17,223 bases of DNA, from the NCBI GenBank assembly GCA_944393455.1, contig CALYAH010000067.1:1-17223 (forward strand). The letters are read 5' to 3'. Within the stretch, counting starts at the first letter, position 1. Each line of letters starts with the position of its first letter. The translations under genes and the position numbers were made by a program. The DNA is from an uncultured Clostridia bacterium (GTDB taxonomy: Bacteria; Bacillota; Clostridia; TANB77; CAG-508). This document shows positions 15,931 through 17,223 of the stretch, one piece after another. The notes beneath the pieces were generated by a model, which searched no databases, had not been told where the DNA came from, and worked only from the letters and a program-made list of their open reading frames with translations.

Positions 15931-16827
15931 ATGCAGGGAATTATCATAGAAAATATTTCAAATTTATATAGAGTAAAGGTAAATGATGATAAATCATCTA
16001 AAATCTATGAAGCAACAGCAAGAGGAAAATTTAAAAAGGATGAAATAATTCCTATTGTTGGAGATATTGTAAAAATAGATGTTATAGAAGAAGAAAATAA
16101 AAAAGCAGTAATTAATGAGATAGAAGAAAGAAAAGTATATGTAAAAAGACCAAAATTAGCAAATATTACGCAAATTGTTTTTGTAGTATCTAGTAAAAAT
16201 CCAAAACCAGATTTATTAATGTTAGATAAACAATTAGCATTTGCGGAGTGGCTTAGAATTAAAGCAATTATTGTACTAAATAAAACAGATTTAGATAAGG
16301 AAAAACAATTTAAAGAGATAAAAAATATATATGAAAATATAGGATACAAAGTTATAGAAACAGAAGCTAAAAATAAAAAAGGAATACAAGATTTAAAAAA
16401 AGAATTAAAAAACAATGTTAATGCATTTTCAGGAAATTCTGGTGTTGGAAAATCTACTTTGATTAATGCTATATTTGACAAAGATGTAACGCTAGAAGGA
16501 GAAATTAGCAAAAGGAATAAGAGAGGTAAAAATACAACAACAGCAATTAAATTGTACGAGATAGATGAGAACACTTTTATTGCTGATACACCGGGATTTT
16601 CAACATTTGATATCTCAGAAATAGAAAGTAAAGAATTAGATAAATATTTTAAAGAATTTAAAGAATATATAAGCAATTGTGAATTTGTTGGATGTACCCA
16701 TATTAAAGAAGAAAATTGTGGGATAAAAGAGGCGCTACAAGAAGGGAAAATAACAAAAGAAAGATATGATAGATTTTGTAAAATCTATCAAGAATTAAAA
16801 CAAAAGGAGGAAAGAAAAAAATGGTAG
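15931..16827 (+). CDS. rsgA: Ribosome small-subunit-dependent GTPase RsgA
   Basis: This circularly permuted GTPase assists late 30S maturation. The 298 residues show an N-terminal OB fold (about 1-70), G4 NKTD (117-120), G1 GNSGVGKS (168-175), switch I region RGKNTTT (198-204), G3 DTPG (219-222), and the zinc motif Cys250, Cys255, His257, Cys263. The permuted order G4-G1-G3 is diagnostic. The family's switch I motif is usually G-x-H-T-T; here the His is Asn201, which deserves notice because that His is linked to GTP hydrolysis in the family. AGGAGG (15921-15926) precedes the ATG. It overlaps rpe by 7 bp and has its own promoter, so it is separable from the phosphatase-kinase pair. Confidence 0.96.
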   Translation: MQGIIIENISNLYRVKVNDDKSSKIYEATARGKFKKDEIIPIVGDIVKIDVIEEENKKAVINEIEERKVYVKRPKLANITQIVFVVSSKNPKPDLLMLDKQLAFAEWLRIKAIIVLNKTDLDKEKQFKEIKNIYENIGYKVIETEAKNKKGIQDLKKELKNNVNAFSGNSGVGKSTLINAIFDKDVTLEGEISKRNKRGKNTTTAIKLYEIDENTFIADTPGFSTFDISEIESKELDKYFKEFKEYISNCEFVGCTHIKEENCGIKEALQEGKITKERYDRFCKIYQELKQKEERKKW

Positions 16828-17223
16828 AAATATCAACATCTATACTTTCAGTAAAAAAAGGAGAGGAATCATCTACATTTTTTGGATTAGAAGCTGCAAA
16901 AACGGATTATTTTCATATCGATGTTATGGATGGGAAATTTGTAGAAAAAGATACATATAAAAAAATGCTAGAATACGCATCCTATATAAAAAGAATTTCA
17001 AACTTACCATTAGATGTTCATTTAATGGTAGAAGATGTAAAGAATGCAGTCAGTGACTTTTTAGCAGTAGAACCAAATATAATTACATTTCATTTAGAAT
17101 CTTGTAAAAGTAAAGAAGAAGTTTTTGAAATGATAAATTACATAAAAGAAAATCATTGTAAGGTTGGAATTTCAATAAAACCAAATACAAAAATAGAAGA
17201 AATATATGAGTTTTTACCATATA
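16821..17223 (+). CDS. rpe: Ribulose-phosphate 3-epimerase, 5' part (runs off the window)
   Basis: Rpe interconverts ribulose 5-phosphate and xylulose 5-phosphate in the pentose phosphate pathway; it is a TIM barrel. The 134 codons visible contain the strand-1 Ser motif (STSILS, 5-10), the metal-ligand HIDVMDG (about 32-38) and LDVHLMVED (about 65-73), and continue to VGISIKPNTKIEEI (about 115-128). The frame is open to the last base, so the gene is cut by the window edge. Its ATG lies within the end of rsgA (7-bp overlap), and AAAGGAGG at 16803-16810 serves as ribosome binding site. The order rsgA-rpe is conserved in Bacillota. Confidence 0.94.
   Translation, partial: MVEISTSILSVKKGEESSTFFGLEAAKTDYFHIDVMDGKFVEKDTYKKMLEYASYIKRISNLPLDVHLMVEDVKNAVSDFLAVEPNIITFHLESCKSKEEVFEMINYIKENHCKVGISIKPNTKIEEIYEFLPY

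Overview
The window is very AT-rich, uses AGA for almost all arginines, carries strong AGGAGG-type ribosome binding sites and sigma-A promoters, and has the ctsR-mcsA-mcsB-clpC and prpC-prkC-rsgA-rpe gene orders. This points to a low-GC Bacillota, most likely an anaerobic (probably uncultured gut) member of the Clostridia. The assignment rests on gene order and protein similarity recalled from memory; no search was run.

Layout. (1) 45-1703: a protein built from tandem ~46-52-residue helix-turn-helix-like repeats, closed by a hairpin terminator; a small hypothetical ORF (1767-1955) starts at the end of that terminator. (2) 2008-6726: the class III heat-shock operon ctsR-mcsA-mcsB-clpC. A sigma-A promoter is bracketed by two CtsR operators, and a terminator closes the operon. 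CtsR represses it, McsA/McsB mark or de-repress, and ClpC unfolds substrates for ClpP. McsB has several substitutions in its guanidino-kinase active site. (3) 6757-9492: dxs followed by an overlapping ylmH-like S4 RNA-binding gene. dxs is broken by a one-base insertion and an in-frame TGA. (4) 9510-10108: a hypothetical 151-residue gene with its own near-consensus promoter, ending in a shared bidirectional terminator. (5) 12546-10107, minus strand: mutS2 (rqcU) with its own promoter. (6) 12570-12962: a roughly 393-bp element forming one long imperfect palindrome with 47-bp perfect terminal inverted repeats and no coding content, wedged between the divergent mutS2 and prpC promoters. It looks like a MITE. 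(7) 13001-17223: prpC (PP2C phosphatase, one-base insertion), prkC (PASTA kinase), a terminator, then rsgA and rpe from a second promoter. rpe runs off the window.

Most unusual observation. The two one-base insertions, in dxs and prpC, both place an extra C directly before a GGA glycine codon, so each creates an in-frame CGG codon at the break. Reading every CGG in the window by eye, I found no in-frame CGG in any intact gene (roughly 5,000 codons), while CGA, CGT and CGC are used. This could be coincidence, consensus error or gene decay. It is also what one would expect if CGG is poorly decoded or unassigned and ribosomes shift +1 there. The extra TGA in dxs argues for error or decay in that gene. 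Read-level and tRNA-level checks would decide.
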